Source of the DNA: JBCDAP01 sp038747915
GTDB lineage: Bacteria; Planctomycetota; Phycisphaerae; Phycisphaerales; UBA1924
NCBI GenBank assembly: GCA_038747915.1
Contig: JBCDJJ010000099.1
Span: 1-11,387 of the forward strand
Direction of reading: 5' to 3'
DNA: 11,387 bases
Part shown: piece by piece, positions 1 to 5,701 of the stretch
Layout of the letters: each line of letters begins with the position of its first letter
How positions within the stretch are numbered: the first letter of the stretch is position 1
Translations under genes and position numbers: made by a program
The notes under the pieces: model-generated
The model's input: the letters and a program-made list of their open reading frames with translations, nothing else
Database searches by the model: none
Told to the model about the DNA's origin: nothing

Positions 1-393
1 CTCGACATCCGCACGCCCGGCCAGGGGCTGCACGAGATCACCGGGGCGGTCGCCCAGGTGGTCGCGGGCGCCGATGTGCCCGACGGGCTATGCACGGTGT
101 TCGTGCGGCACACCAGCGCGAGCCTGACGATCCAGGAGAACGCCGACCCGTCGGCCAAGGCGGACCTCGAGGCCTGGCTCAACCGCCTCGTCCCCGAGGA
201 CGACCCGCGCTTCACCCACACCGCCGAGGGCCCGGACGACATGCCGAGCCACATCAAGGCCGCGCTCACCGCCACAAGCCTGAGCATCCCCGTGATGAAC
301 ACCCGGCTGGCCCTCGGCACGTGGCAGGGGATCTACCTGTGGGAGCACCGGCGTTCGGCGCACACCCGGCGGGTGGTCGTGCACGTCGGATGA
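1..393 (+). CDS. YjbQ/UPF0047 family protein (5' end outside window)
   Basis: The reading frame is open from the first base to TGA at 391-393, giving 130 residues. The family is usually about 135-140 residues, so only roughly ten N-terminal residues are missing. The core is clear: FVRHTSASLTIQENADP (residues 34-50) holds the conserved His and Asn-Ala-Asp-Pro, FTHTAEGPDDMPSHIKAAL (71-89) the second conserved block, and LGTWQGIYLWEHR (105-117) the family signature near the C-terminus. Members are small cytosolic trimers. The E. coli protein YjbQ has weak thiamine-phosphate synthase activity, but the physiological role is unsettled. It ends 24 bp from the convergent redoxin gene, with no room for a classical terminator. 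The family call is secure; the function is not. Confidence 0.9.
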   Translation, partial: LDIRTPGQGLHEITGAVAQVVAGADVPDGLCTVFVRHTSASLTIQENADPSAKADLEAWLNRLVPEDDPRFTHTAEGPDDMPSHIKAALTATSLSIPVMNTRLALGTWQGIYLWEHRRSAHTRRVVVHVG

Positions 394-417
394 GCGATGA
401 GCCCGTGGACCGAACGG

Positions 418-999
418 TCACACCGCAGCGAAGTACGCCGGCTCGTTGCCCTTGATCCACTTGATGTTGCACCCGATGCTCGGCCGCTGCTCGGCGCTGG
501 GGGACTGACCCGCGAGAACCGCATCCGCTGCTGCCCGCAGGTCGGTGCCGGTCACGGGCGTGCCGCTATCGGGGCGCGACTCATCGAACTGGCCGCGGTA
601 GACAAGGGTGTGCCCCGCGTCGAACAGAAAGAAGTCCGGCGTGCATGCCGCCTTGAACGACTTGGCCACCTCCTGCGACTCGTCGTAGAGGTACGGGAAC
701 GACCACCCGAGCTGGTGGGCGAGTTCCTTCATCTTCTCGGGCGAGTCATCGGGGTAGTTCGCCACGTCGTTCGGGCTGATGGCCACGATGGCGAGCTTCT
801 CACTGTACTCGCTCGCGAAGCTCGTCAGGCCATCGAGCAAGTGCTTGACGAACGGGCAGTGGTTGCAGATGAACATCGCCAGCACCGGCCTGCCCGCAAG
901 GTCCGACCGGCTGACTGTGTTGCCTGTCACAGCACATGGCAATGAGAAGTCGGGGCACGTAGTGCCGAGCTCGAGCATGGTGGATTCGGTGCGGGCCAT
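418..999 (-). CDS. Thioredoxin-fold redoxin (AhpC/TSA, PRX-like1 type)
   Basis: This encodes 193 residues. A short lead (LGTTCPDFSLP, 11-21) resembles the peroxiredoxin N-terminus. The active-site region is FICNHCPFVKH (43-53), a CxxC pair at C45/C48 in the NHCPFVKH context typical of the PRX-like1 group. C119-T-P121 supplies a third cysteine next to the expected cis-proline. The C-terminus (IGCNIKWIKGNEP, 175-187) is also characteristic of this group and carries C177. No signal peptide is visible, so a cytosolic thiol oxidoreductase or peroxidase is expected; the substrate is unknown. The ATG at 999 is supported by a good Shine-Dalgarno five bases upstream; the ATG seven codons in is a less likely start. 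It is divergent from the membrane-protein gene and convergent with the YjbQ gene. Confidence 0.88.
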   Translation of the reverse strand: MARTESTMLELGTTCPDFSLPCAVTGNTVSRSDLAGRPVLAMFICNHCPFVKHLLDGLTSFASEYSEKLAIVAISPNDVANYPDDSPEKMKELAHQLGWSFPYLYDESQEVAKSFKAACTPDFFLFDAGHTLVYRGQFDESRPDSGTPVTGTDLRAAADAVLAGQSPSAEQRPSIGCNIKWIKGNEPAYFAAV

Positions 1000-1004
1000 G
1001 GCAG

Positions 1005-1012
1005 CTTCCTTC
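1005..1012 (-). promoter_or_regulatory. Ribosome binding site of the redoxin gene
   Basis: Read on the minus strand this is GAAGGAAG, five bases before the ATG at 999. It decides the start in favour of that ATG over the in-frame ATG seven codons later. Confidence 0.65.
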
Positions 1013-1041
1013 GTCTGGTGTGGGGCGCGAGACCGACAGCC

Positions 1042-1047
1042 TAGACT
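1042..1047 (+). promoter_or_regulatory. Candidate -10 box (TAGACT) next to the membrane-protein start
   Basis: TAGACT fits TANNNT and lies eight bases before GTG at 1056, so transcription would begin at or next to the start codon. No convincing -35 is visible. The same spacing is seen at 8029-8034. Confidence 0.35.
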
Positions 1048-1055
1048 CGCGACCC

Positions 1056-1748
1056 GTGCTCGCCGACCTCGTCATCCCGATCGTTTGCCTGGCCATGGGA
1101 GCGGCGCTCGCGATGGCATGCACGATTGGCCCGAGACGCGACGAGGCCACCGGCAACGCCCTGCGGAGCATCGCGTTCGGCGCACTCGTGGTGAACGCCG
1201 CAGCGGTCATCGCCGCTGTCGCCCTCGATCGCGCAGAGTGGGCGGCTACGATCGCGGCCTGGCCGGCACTCGGCGCGTCTATCGGCACACTGGTGAGGCG
1301 ATTTGCCGGGAGATCCCAGGATGCACTTCTTGGCATTCCGAACGCGACGCCCGTGCTCATCGTCTCAGCGGTGGTGGTGTTCCTCGCCGCAACGGTCGGT
1401 GAGGTGGGCTTCATCGAGGCGCAGCTGATCGCGATCGCCTCGCTCGCGTGGGTGGCGGGGCCGTTCGCGCCGCTCGCGTCACGGCGGGCACTGGGCGATG
1501 CCTATGCCGGTGCGTTCGCGAGTGCCGGCGGGCTTGCGGGCCTGGGGATCGGCGCGACGCTCGGGCGATGGCTCGACCTCGCCCGTGATGCCCGCGTGCT
1601 TCAGCTCGGTGGCGTTGGTGAGCTCGAGGCGGTCGCGGGGGCGTTCGGCGACCGCCCGACGCTGCTGATCGATGCCGCCACACCGTGGCTCGGCGCAGCG
1701 TTGCTTGTCGTGGCCGCTGCGCTGGTCTGGCGACCGGGCCGACCGTAG
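1056..1748 (+). CDS. Multi-pass membrane protein of unknown function
   Basis: I do not recognise the family. From GTG at 1056 the protein is 230 residues with about seven hydrophobic segments, at roughly residues 4-24, 38-57, 61-80, 98-115, 119-139, 151-170 and 211-225. Loops are short and partly basic (GPRRDEATGN, VRRFAGRS, SRRALGD). Glycine/alanine-rich helices such as ASAGGLAGLGIGATLG suggest tight helix packing. An in-frame GTG at 1020 would add 12 hydrophilic residues but leave only 20 bp to the divergent redoxin gene. GTG at 1056 puts the first helix near the N-terminus and follows a -10-like TAGACT; neither start has a Shine-Dalgarno. No transporter or enzyme motif is visible. Exact start and function are uncertain. 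Confidence 0.65.
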   Translation: MLADLVIPIVCLAMGAALAMACTIGPRRDEATGNALRSIAFGALVVNAAAVIAAVALDRAEWAATIAAWPALGASIGTLVRRFAGRSQDALLGIPNATPVLIVSAVVVFLAATVGEVGFIEAQLIAIASLAWVAGPFAPLASRRALGDAYAGAFASAGGLAGLGIGATLGRWLDLARDARVLQLGGVGELEAVAGAFGDRPTLLIDAATPWLGAALLVVAAALVWRPGRP

Positions 1749-1770
1749 GCCTCAGGCCTCTCTGCGTCAG

Positions 1771-1796
1771 ATCCCGAACTCCCATCCCGAACTCCC
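1771..1796 (+). repeat. 13-bp perfect tandem repeat, two copies
   Basis: ATCCCGAACTCCC occurs twice without spacer (1771-1783 and 1784-1796), 22 bp after the membrane-protein stop. A related core (ATCCCGA...TCCC) is tandemly repeated after the lipoprotein gene at 4290-4319. Confidence 0.8.
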
Positions 1797-1842
1797 AAGG
1801 GACCTGGAAAAGGGACCCGGAAGGCGCCACGAGTGATTCAAT

Positions 1843-1873
1843 TTGACATAATCTATGTTCTCGGACCTTAAAT
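1843..1873 (+). promoter_or_regulatory. Candidate nadB promoter with overlapping small palindrome
   Basis: A perfect TTGACA (1843-1848) is followed after 19 bp by TTAAAT (1868-1873), in the most AT-rich stretch of the window. The spacer is longer than ideal and the -10 matches TATAAT at only four of six positions. An inverted repeat, ACATA-ATC-TATGT (1846-1858), overlaps the -35 and is placed like a repressor operator. The nadB ATG is about 155 bp downstream, leaving a long leader. Confidence 0.5.
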
Positions 1874-1956
1874 CAGCGCAGGAAGATCCGGGCGGATGAT
1901 CCGATCGATCACAGCCCAGTGGGCCGCGTCCGGTGGGCGGTGAAGGAGTGTGAACA

Positions 1957-1984
1957 GCTCCCCGTGCGGAGCGATTCGCCGCTC
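1957..1984 (+). promoter_or_regulatory. nadB leader with two mutually exclusive hairpins
   Basis: GCTCC (1957-1961) pairs with GGAGC (1968-1972) around a 6-nt loop. The same right arm, read as GAGCG (1969-1973), pairs with CGCTC (1980-1984) around a 6-nt loop. Only one hairpin can form at a time. Stems are five base pairs, so chance is possible in this G+C-rich DNA. I do not recognise a named riboswitch in the 1749-2031 gap; apart from the repeat, the promoter and these hairpins I see nothing else there. Confidence 0.25.
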
Positions 1985-2031
1985 GACCCACCCATCCGAT
2001 TGCACCCCGACCACGCGTACCATCTCGCCCA

Positions 2032-3714
2032 ATGGACTCCCTCTTCGACTCGCGCCGGTACCTCATCCCCTTTCGCTCCGTCCTGCTGCCACAGATTTTT
2101 ACGGACACGCTCGTCATCGGCTCCGGGGCGGCCGGGCTTAGCGCGGCTGTTGCCGCGGCCGAGCACGGCGATGTCATCGTGCTCGCTAAGTCAAAGCTCG
2201 ACCGGACGAACACACAGTGGGCCCAGGGCGGCATCGCGGGTGTGGTCGATACTGCCGACTCGGTCGAAGCGCACGTGCAGGACACGCTGGCCGCGGGCGC
2301 CGGTTTGTGCGACGAGGCGGTCGTGCGGCGGATCGTCGGGGAGGGCACGGGCGCCATCGATCGGCTGCTCCGCCTGGGCTTCAACGCCGATCGAACGGGC
2401 GCAGGCGATCTGGCCCTCGGCCAAGAAGGCGGTCACTCGGCGCGGCGGATCGTGCACGCCGACGGCGATGCGACGGGCGCGGAGATGCAGCGGTCCATGC
2501 TCGAGCACGCGCACCGGGAGGACAGCATCCGATTCTTTGATCGGTGCTTCGTGCTCGACCTGCTCACACCGACCAATGCACCGGGCGCGCCCTGCCTGGG
2601 CGCGATCACGCACCATCCCAAGTACGGCCTCCAGATGATCTGGTCCCGCGCCACGATCCTCGGTGCGGGCGGCGCCGGTTCGCTCTGGCGAGAAACCTCC
2701 AACCCCCCCACAGCGACAGCGGACGCGATCGCCCTGGCCTACCGGTGCGGCGCCGATGTCGGCGACCTCGAATTCGCGCAGTTCCACCCCACCACGCTCT
2801 ACGTCGCCGGCGCCGGTCGAACGCTGATTTCCGAGGCCGTCCGCGGCGAGGGCGCCCGGCTTGTCGACCTCAACGCCTACGCCTTCATGGCCGATGAGCA
2901 TCAACTGGCCGACCTGGCGCCGCGTGATGTGGTGAGCCGCTCGATTCAACGGACGCTTCACCGGACCGGCTCGGCCTGCGTGTACCTCGATTGTCGTCAC
3001 ATCGAGCGATTCGCCGAGCGGTTCCCATCGATCCACGCCGAGCTCGAGCGGTTCGACCTCGACCCCTCGTCCGATCTCGTCCCGGTCAACCCCGCGGCCC
3101 ACTACATGATCGGCGGCGTGAGCACCGATCAATCGGGGCGCACGACGGTGCCCGGCCTGTACGCCGTTGGCGAGGCGGCGTGCACCGGGCTGCACGGCGC
3201 GAACCGCCTGGCGAGCAACTCGCTGCTCGAGGCGATGGTCATGGGAGACACCGCGGGCCGCGCGACCGCCGAGATGCATGCCAACGGGCCGGATGGCAAC
3301 GCGTGGGGCATCACGCCGCGCCCCGGGCCGGTGCAGGTCATCTCCGACATCCCGATCTCCGAGCACGGCGAGCTCGACCTCGCGGATGTCCGCACGAGTC
3401 TCCGGTCGGCCATGTGGCGGAACGTGGGGATCGAGCGGACCGGTGGCAAGCTGGCCGACGTCGGCGAGATGTTCGACTTCTGGGCGCGGTACACGCTCGA
3501 CAAGATCTTCGACGAGCCGTCGGCATGGGAGACGCAGAACATGCTGCTCGCGGGCGCGTTGACGGTCCGCGCTGCCCACGAGCGCGAAGAGTCGCGCGGG
3601 TGCCACGCGCGGGCCGACTTCCCCGAGCCCGCCACCGCGGGTGTGCGCCGGCGGTGGCGCCGCGGGCGCGCCGACCCGATCGCCGATGTGGTACGCACGC
3701 AGGTCGTCGCATGA
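2032..3714 (+). CDS. nadB: L-aspartate oxidase NadB
   Basis: This cytosolic FAD enzyme oxidises L-aspartate to iminoaspartate, which NadA condenses to quinolinate in de novo NAD synthesis. The protein has 560 residues (E. coli NadB has 540). The Rossmann fingerprint is VIGSGAAG (28-35), followed by TQWAQGGIAG (61-70). The block EGGHSARRIVHADGDATG (132-149), FAQFHPT with H252, LAPRDVV with R298, HYMIGGVSTD with H357, and GLHGANRLASNSLLE with R392 match the substrate and FAD-contact blocks of NadB. The C-terminal helical part ends with SRGCHARADFPE. ATG at 2032 is chosen because residues 8-25 form the lead-in seen in planctomycete homologues; no clear Shine-Dalgarno precedes it. SdhA/FrdA-type subunits share the fold, but the EGGHS block and length favour NadB. 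nadA and nadC are not in the window. Confidence 0.95.
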   Translation: MDSLFDSRRYLIPFRSVLLPQIFTDTLVIGSGAAGLSAAVAAAEHGDVIVLAKSKLDRTNTQWAQGGIAGVVDTADSVEAHVQDTLAAGAGLCDEAVVRRIVGEGTGAIDRLLRLGFNADRTGAGDLALGQEGGHSARRIVHADGDATGAEMQRSMLEHAHREDSIRFFDRCFVLDLLTPTNAPGAPCLGAITHHPKYGLQMIWSRATILGAGGAGSLWRETSNPPTATADAIALAYRCGADVGDLEFAQFHPTTLYVAGAGRTLISEAVRGEGARLVDLNAYAFMADEHQLADLAPRDVVSRSIQRTLHRTGSACVYLDCRHIERFAERFPSIHAELERFDLDPSSDLVPVNPAAHYMIGGVSTDQSGRTTVPGLYAVGEAACTGLHGANRLASNSLLEAMVMGDTAGRATAEMHANGPDGNAWGITPRPGPVQVISDIPISEHGELDLADVRTSLRSAMWRNVGIERTGGKLADVGEMFDFWARYTLDKIFDEPSAWETQNMLLAGALTVRAAHEREESRGCHARADFPEPATAGVRRRWRRGRADPIADVVRTQVVA

Positions 3715-4298
3715 AGCGCCGGCGCACCGCGTCCGTGGCGGCCATCACCGGGCTCGGCCTCCTGATGGCCGCGTGTGTCGAAACGCGTGTCGTGCATCGC
3801 AAGGGAATGCGGGTGTACTCCCCGCGGCCAACCCCCGAAACCGCGCAGCGGCCGATCGAGGAGTTGCTCGCCGATCTCGCGCCCGAGGGCGTCGAGGTCG
3901 ACCCTGCCACCATGCGGTACACCACGCCAAACACCGAGGTCGTGCTGGTGGCACTCGCGCCGCGGCACGTGATCCTGCACCTGCACACCACGATCACCAA
4001 CCAGGAGTACGACCTGCTCTATGACCAGGTGATCTCGGAATACGTCAAATCGCAGTACCGATCTCGGGGCGAGGACCCGCAGGAGGCGGTCGACGCCATC
4101 ATCGATGCGCGGGAGGAGGTGCTCGCACTGCTTCAAACGGTGCCGAGCGGCGAGCACTCGCCGAGTGTGCGGCTCAGCTCGCGCGATGGCCGGCTCCGGC
4201 TGCACTCGAGCCTGGCGCGACTCGAGCGTTGGCGATTCTCGACGCTCGAGTTCATCGTGGAGCCGCAGGGCATGCGGCTCGCCGGTATCTTCCCGTGA
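3711..4298 (+). CDS. Predicted lipoprotein of unknown function, coupled to nadB
   Basis: The protein is 195 residues. MKRRRT is followed by a hydrophobic stretch and GLLMAAC, a lipobox with Met at -3, so the mature protein would begin at C22 and be membrane-anchored outside the cytoplasm. The rest is soluble, with a mixed alpha/beta look: a Pro-rich linker (residues 36-45), a beta-like run (VVLVALAPRHVILHLH), an acidic helix around 115-145, and a final strand (FSTLEFIVEPQGMRLAGIFP). I recognise no family. Its ATG overlaps the nadB stop as ATGA, so translation is probably coupled, although no functional link between NAD synthesis and an envelope lipoprotein is evident. It is followed by a tandem repeat that includes its own stop codon. 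Confidence 0.75.
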   Translation: MKRRRTASVAAITGLGLLMAACVETRVVHRKGMRVYSPRPTPETAQRPIEELLADLAPEGVEVDPATMRYTTPNTEVVLVALAPRHVILHLHTTITNQEYDLLYDQVISEYVKSQYRSRGEDPQEAVDAIIDAREEVLALLQTVPSGEHSPSVRLSSRDGRLRLHSSLARLERWRFSTLEFIVEPQGMRLAGIFP

Positions 4299-4319
4299 TC
4301 CCGATTCCCGTGATCCCGT
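4290..4319 (+). repeat. 15-bp tandem repeat across the lipoprotein stop codon
   Basis: TTCCCGTGATCCCGA (4290-4304) is followed directly by TTCCCGTGATCCCGT (4305-4319), 14 of 15 identical. The first unit contains the TGA stop at 4296-4298. The unit shares an ATCCCGA core with the repeat at 1771-1796. Confidence 0.75.
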
Positions 4320-4334
4320 CATTCGGTGATCTCG

Positions 4335-4354
4335 GGCGGTTCACACTGACCGCC
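4335..4354. terminator. Weak hairpin between convergent lipoprotein and tRNA-Leu genes
   Basis: GGCGGT and ACCGCC form a perfect 6-bp stem around an 8-nt loop. It lies 36 bp after the lipoprotein stop and 5 bp past the tRNA 3' end, where it could serve both strands. No T-tract follows on either strand, so intrinsic termination is doubtful. Confidence 0.3.
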
Positions 4355-4359
4355 GAAAA

Positions 4360-4445
4360 TGCCCAGGAGAGGACTCGAACCTCCACCCCGTAAAGCCGGG
4401 ACCAGCACCTCAAGCTGGCGCGTCTGCCAATTCCGCCACCTGGGC
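4360..4445 (-). tRNA. tRNA-Leu (anticodon GAG)
   Basis: This is an 86-nt class II tRNA. The acceptor arms GCCCAGG and CCTGGGC pair perfectly with discriminator A. The D arm is GGCGGAATTGGCAGACGC-like. The anticodon stem CCAGC/GCTGG encloses the loop TTGAGGT, giving anticodon GAG. A long variable arm with stem CCCG/CGGG is the leucine hallmark. The T arm contains GGTTCGAGTCC. CCA is not encoded; the bases after the discriminator are TTT. It would read CTC and CTT codons, and CTC is used heavily here. Confidence 0.95.
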
Positions 4446-4480
4446 AGGTGTCGGGGCGCGATTCGCTCGCGCGAGTCGCA

Positions 4481-4486
4481 ACGATA
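4481..4486 (-). promoter_or_regulatory. Candidate -10 box of tRNA-Leu
   Basis: TATCGT on the minus strand lies about 35 bp upstream of the mature tRNA 5' end. No good -35 is seen. The same hexamer precedes the small membrane-protein gene at 5504-5509. Confidence 0.25.
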
Positions 4487-4518
4487 CACCACCCAGAGCG
4501 TGCGGGCGAGCCGCGCCG

Positions 4519-5271
4519 CTACGCCAGTCGGCGACCGCCATCGACCGCCACCACCTCACCCGTGATGTACTCCGCCCGCAGCGCCAGCCACGCGATCGCT
4601 TCCGCAGCGTCCTCGGGCGTGCCGGCGCGGGCCAGCGGGACACGCGTCACGTACGCCTGCTGCGACTCTCGATCCGACTCGTACCCCTGCTCCGGCCACA
4701 CCACGACCCCCGGCGCGATCCCCACGACGCGGACGCGGGGCGCGAGGTCCCGCGCGAGCGCACGAACCATCTCGATGACACCCGCCTTGCTCATGAGATA
4801 CGCCGCGAACTCTTGCCGCGGCCGCCCCATCGCGTGGATGTCGCCCAGGCACACGACAGCCCCCCCACCGGGCAGAACACTCCGGCCGAGCAGAGGCGCA
4901 AGGCCACCGGTCAGGACGAGCGGCGCACCCGCGTTGACCCACCACTGCTCAACTGCACCGTCTGGTGTGAGTGTGTCGAGCGGGCTCGGCTCATAGACCG
5001 ACGCGTTGTGTACGAGCACATCGATGCGGGGCACCTCCTCGGCGAGCCGCGCGGCGTAGGCATCGACGGACGCGCGGTCCGACAGATCGAGGTGATCGAG
5101 CCGGACGCCAGCGCCCAAGACCCGGAGTTCACCTGCGAGCCGCTCGGCATCGCGAGCGCTCCGCCGGTAGGTCACACGGATATCGCACCCACGCGCCGCG
5201 AGCGCCCGCGCGGTCGCCGCACCAACACGCCGTGCCCCGCCGGTGATGAGTGCGACCGGGCGATCAGGCAT
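4519..5271 (-). CDS. Short-chain dehydrogenase, pteridine-reductase type
   Basis: The protein is 250 residues and a classical-length SDR. The N-terminal cofactor motif TGGARRVG (10-17) with TYRRS after beta-2 fits NADPH-dependent pteridine reductases (PTR1/FolM style TGxxxRxG). HNAS (88-91), YLMSK (Y158, K162), the IAPG block (185-188) and EYITGEVVAVDGG (234-246) complete the family pattern. The usual catalytic Ser before Tyr is replaced by Asp in LGDIHAMG (D144), as in PTR1-like enzymes. Reduction of a pterin or a similar heterocycle is an inference; a FabG-like 3-oxoacyl reductase is the main alternative, but the Asp speaks against it. ATG at 5271 starts five residues before beta-1 and overlaps the upstream gene by eight bases. 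An in-frame ATG at 5292 would add seven residues. Neither has a clear Shine-Dalgarno. Confidence 0.85.
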   Translation of the reverse strand: MPDRPVALITGGARRVGAATARALAARGCDIRVTYRRSARDAERLAGELRVLGAGVRLDHLDLSDRASVDAYAARLAEEVPRIDVLVHNASVYEPSPLDTLTPDGAVEQWWVNAGAPLVLTGGLAPLLGRSVLPGGGAVVCLGDIHAMGRPRQEFAAYLMSKAGVIEMVRALARDLAPRVRVVGIAPGVVVWPEQGYESDRESQQAYVTRVPLARAGTPEDAAEAIAWLALRAEYITGEVVAVDGGRRLA

Positions 5272-5497
5272 CGGGCGTCTCGGCGGAAGCATCGACTCGC
5301 TCGCCCGCGGCGTGCCATGCCGAGGTCTGCAGAGAGTTGCTGGAGCGCGACTTACGCGCCGTGTGCCGTGCGTGTCCGCGGCGGAGCGCCTGCGCCAACA
5401 GCACGAGCGTCACGAAGAGCACAAGCACAACCGCAGCCGACGCGGCAACAAGAACCGCTGCTCCAACAATGGTGGACTCACCCGAGGCGCCGCTCAT
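5264..5497 (-). CDS. Small single-span membrane protein
   Basis: The protein is 77 residues and unrecognised. A short polar N-terminus (MSGASGEST) is followed by one long hydrophobic helix at about residues 10-38 (VGAAVLVAASAAVVLVLFVTL and on), a basic stretch (RRGHARHTARKSR) that predicts a cytosolic C-terminus, and a polar tail ending in an acidic stretch. Its stop lies inside the start of the SDR gene (8-bp overlap), so the two probably form one leftward transcript with coupled translation. The clean N-out/C-in layout and the overlap argue that it is real. It could be a small accessory or scaffold protein; no function can be assigned. Confidence 0.6.
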   Translation of the reverse strand: MSGASGESTIVGAAVLVAASAAVVLVLFVTLVLLAQALRRGHARHTARKSRSSNSLQTSAWHAAGERVDASAETPDA

Positions 5498-5503
5498 GAC
5501 GCC

Positions 5504-5509
5504 ACGATA
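5504..5509 (-). promoter_or_regulatory. Candidate -10 box of the small membrane-protein gene
   Basis: TATCGT on the minus strand sits six bases before the ATG at 5497, so the transcript would be nearly leaderless. No clear -35 is visible. Confidence 0.3.
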
Positions 5510-5534
5510 CGGCCCTCGCGGGCTGTGCGATCAC

Positions 5535-5559
5535 CCCATGCATGGGCCTTCGGTGCCCA
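5535..5559. other. Perfect 12-bp palindrome and adjoining hairpin in a divergent intergenic region
   Basis: CCCATGCATGGG (5535-5546) is a perfect palindrome. It overlaps a second inverted repeat, TGGGC (5543-5547) with GCCCA (5555-5559) around a 7-nt loop. Both lie between the divergent small membrane-protein and protease genes, where a dimeric regulator could act on either side. No known operator is recognised. Confidence 0.35.
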
Positions 5560-5648
5560 AATCCAAGCACTGGCTCGCGTCGCACCGGGTGAACGGACGA
5601 AGTATCTGATTCGAGTTCTCACCGTGTCACGCGGACGGCTCTGACGGG

Positions 5649-5678
5649 TATAACCCATCGCGGCGTATGACACGCCGC
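5649..5678 (+). promoter_or_regulatory. Candidate protease promoter -10 and 5' hairpin
   Basis: TATAAC (5649-5654) matches the -10 consensus at five of six positions, but no good -35 is found. A perfect 7-bp hairpin, GCGGCGT (5660-5666) with ACGCCGC (5672-5678) around a 5-nt loop, begins where the transcript would start. It would cap the mRNA 5' end, which often stabilises messages. Confidence 0.4.
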
Positions 5679-5691
5679 TGCCGTCCTCGTC

Positions 5692-5695
5692 GGAG
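5692..5695 (+). promoter_or_regulatory. Ribosome binding site of the S41 protease
   Basis: GGAG lies six bases before ATG at 5702, the clearest plus-strand Shine-Dalgarno in the window. It fixes the protease start. Confidence 0.5.
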
Positions 5696-5701
5696 TGTTG
5701 C

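Noticed and set aside
397..945. 182-codon plus-strand frame after the YjbQ gene
   Set aside because: It is fully antisense to the redoxin gene, which carries CxxC and other motifs and a good Shine-Dalgarno.
1854..1898. Possible 14-codon leader peptide before nadB (ATG at 1854)
   Set aside because: It would begin upstream of the proposed -10 box, has no ribosome binding site and no codon run suggesting attenuation.
2191..3606. 471-codon open frame on the minus strand
   Set aside because: It is antisense to nadB, has an Arg/Gly/His-rich translation with no family motif, and is a G+C-bias shadow.
3129..4322. 397-codon minus-strand frame opposite nadB and the lipoprotein gene
   Set aside because: It spans two well-supported plus-strand genes and shows no recognisable motif.
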